Assembly (NCBI GenBank): GCA_020047885.1
Contig: JAIFNF010000196.1
Location: forward strand, 1-7,432
From: Gammaproteobacteria bacterium
GTDB lineage: Bacteria > Pseudomonadota > Gammaproteobacteria > Competibacterales > Competibacteraceae
Direction of reading: 5' to 3'
DNA: 7,432 nucleotides
Part shown: one piece after another, positions 7,220-7,432 of the stretch
How positions within the stretch are numbered: position 1 is the stretch's first letter
Layout of the letters: the number at the start of each line of letters is the position of its first letter
Made by a program: the position numbers and the translations under genes
The notes under the pieces: generated by a model
Databases searched by the model: none
What the model was told of the DNA's origin: nothing
The model's input: the letters and a program-made list of their open reading frames with translations, nothing else

Positions 7220-7228
7220 TGCAATAAC
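7215..7228. repeat. perfect 14-bp palindrome GTTATTGCAATAAC
   Basis: A perfect self-complementary 14-mer lies between ilvD and the transposase start, overlapping the weak candidate -10. It could be a regulator site for either divergent gene, or part of the subterminal region of the insertion element. No partner copy of it is seen elsewhere in the window. Confidence 0.4.
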
Positions 7229-7286
7229 TGATTGAATTTAATAAGTTAATCACGAAATAAGGCTAAACTTTTGACGGAGGTTTACG

Positions 7287-7432
7287 ATGTTAAGCACGTG
7301 TTGTTGTCCCCAGTGTTTTTCGGAGCATATTGAGGATATATGTCTTTATGAAACGAAAAATAATGGAACCCGGAAATTGTCGCAATGTGAAGTGTGCCAT
7401 CACGTTTTTTCTGAAACGAAAGGGACTTTTTT
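7287..7432 (+). CDS. N-terminus of a zinc-ribbon insertion-sequence transposase (cut by window end)
   Basis: The frame from ATG 7287 is open to the window end, giving 48 complete codons plus a partial one. Eight bases GACGGAGG end six bases before the ATG, an excellent ribosome-binding site. The product has two CxxC knuckles, CPQC (residues 7-10) and CEVC (34-37), about two dozen residues apart, followed by HHVFSETKGTF. This zinc-ribbon plus FSE(T/R)KGT pattern is typical of the N-terminus of IS1-like and related transposases and their helix-turn-helix partner proteins. The DDE or other catalytic part lies beyond the window, so the family cannot be fixed. Base composition is more AT-rich than the neighbouring genes, in line with a mobile origin. 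The decayed relative at 60-176 is in the same orientation. The element's left terminal repeat was not identified. Confidence 0.75.
   Translation, partial: MLSTCCCPQCFSEHIEDICLYETKNNGTRKLSQCEVCHHVFSETKGTF

Noticed and set aside
7020..7253. Upstream extension of ilvD, or a leader peptide starting at GTG 7253
   Set aside because: The 78 extra codons have no resemblance to IlvD, the strong GGAG is in front of ATG 7019, and the N-terminal codons show no run of Ile, Leu or Val codons as expected of an attenuation peptide.

Overview
This window looks like chromosomal DNA from a gammaproteobacterium with GC-rich genes. That reading rests on near-collinear similarity of IlvD to the E. coli enzyme (616 residues, same landmarks), an E. 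coli-type MutY whose key residues fall at the E. coli numbers, and the conserved mutY-yggX gene pair. No species can be named from the sequence alone. The genus Competibacter and its relatives would be one guess, with nothing decisive behind it.

Layout. Positions 1-364 hold no intact gene. They contain a short decamer repeat at the edge, a decayed and frameshifted fragment of an insertion-sequence transposase (about 60-176), a doubled REP-like GC-rich hairpin (about 201-266), and the terminator of the next gene. Reading on the minus strand, 1848 to 321 is a compact unit: mutY, then yggX 18 bp later, then tRNA-Phe(GAA) with its own strong sigma70-type promoter right behind yggX and a textbook terminator. 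Head to head with mutY (15 bp between the start codons) is a plus-strand YeeZ-like atypical SDR / NAD-dependent epimerase-type protein (1864-2748). It meets the next minus-strand gene tail to tail, with the two stop codons interlocked.

The second minus-strand unit is ilvD (7019-5169) followed 18 bp later by an 801-residue multidomain signalling protein (5150-2745). The latter reads as pseudo-Hpt, REC, REC, GGDEF, EAL, and every module has lost residues needed for phosphotransfer or catalysis. This is the most interesting gene here. It is probably a c-di-GMP-related scaffold or receptor rather than an enzyme, and it appears to be co-transcribed with a branched-chain amino-acid biosynthesis gene.

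The right end (7020-7432) is an AT-richer intergenic region with several inverted repeats, then the start of a zinc-ribbon transposase on the plus strand, cut by the window end. It shares a 26/27-base identical block with the decayed fragment at the left end, so related mobile-element sequences in the same orientation flank the housekeeping block. MutY, IlvD and YggX are all tied to Fe-S chemistry or its protection; only mutY-yggX is likely to be a functional pairing by context.
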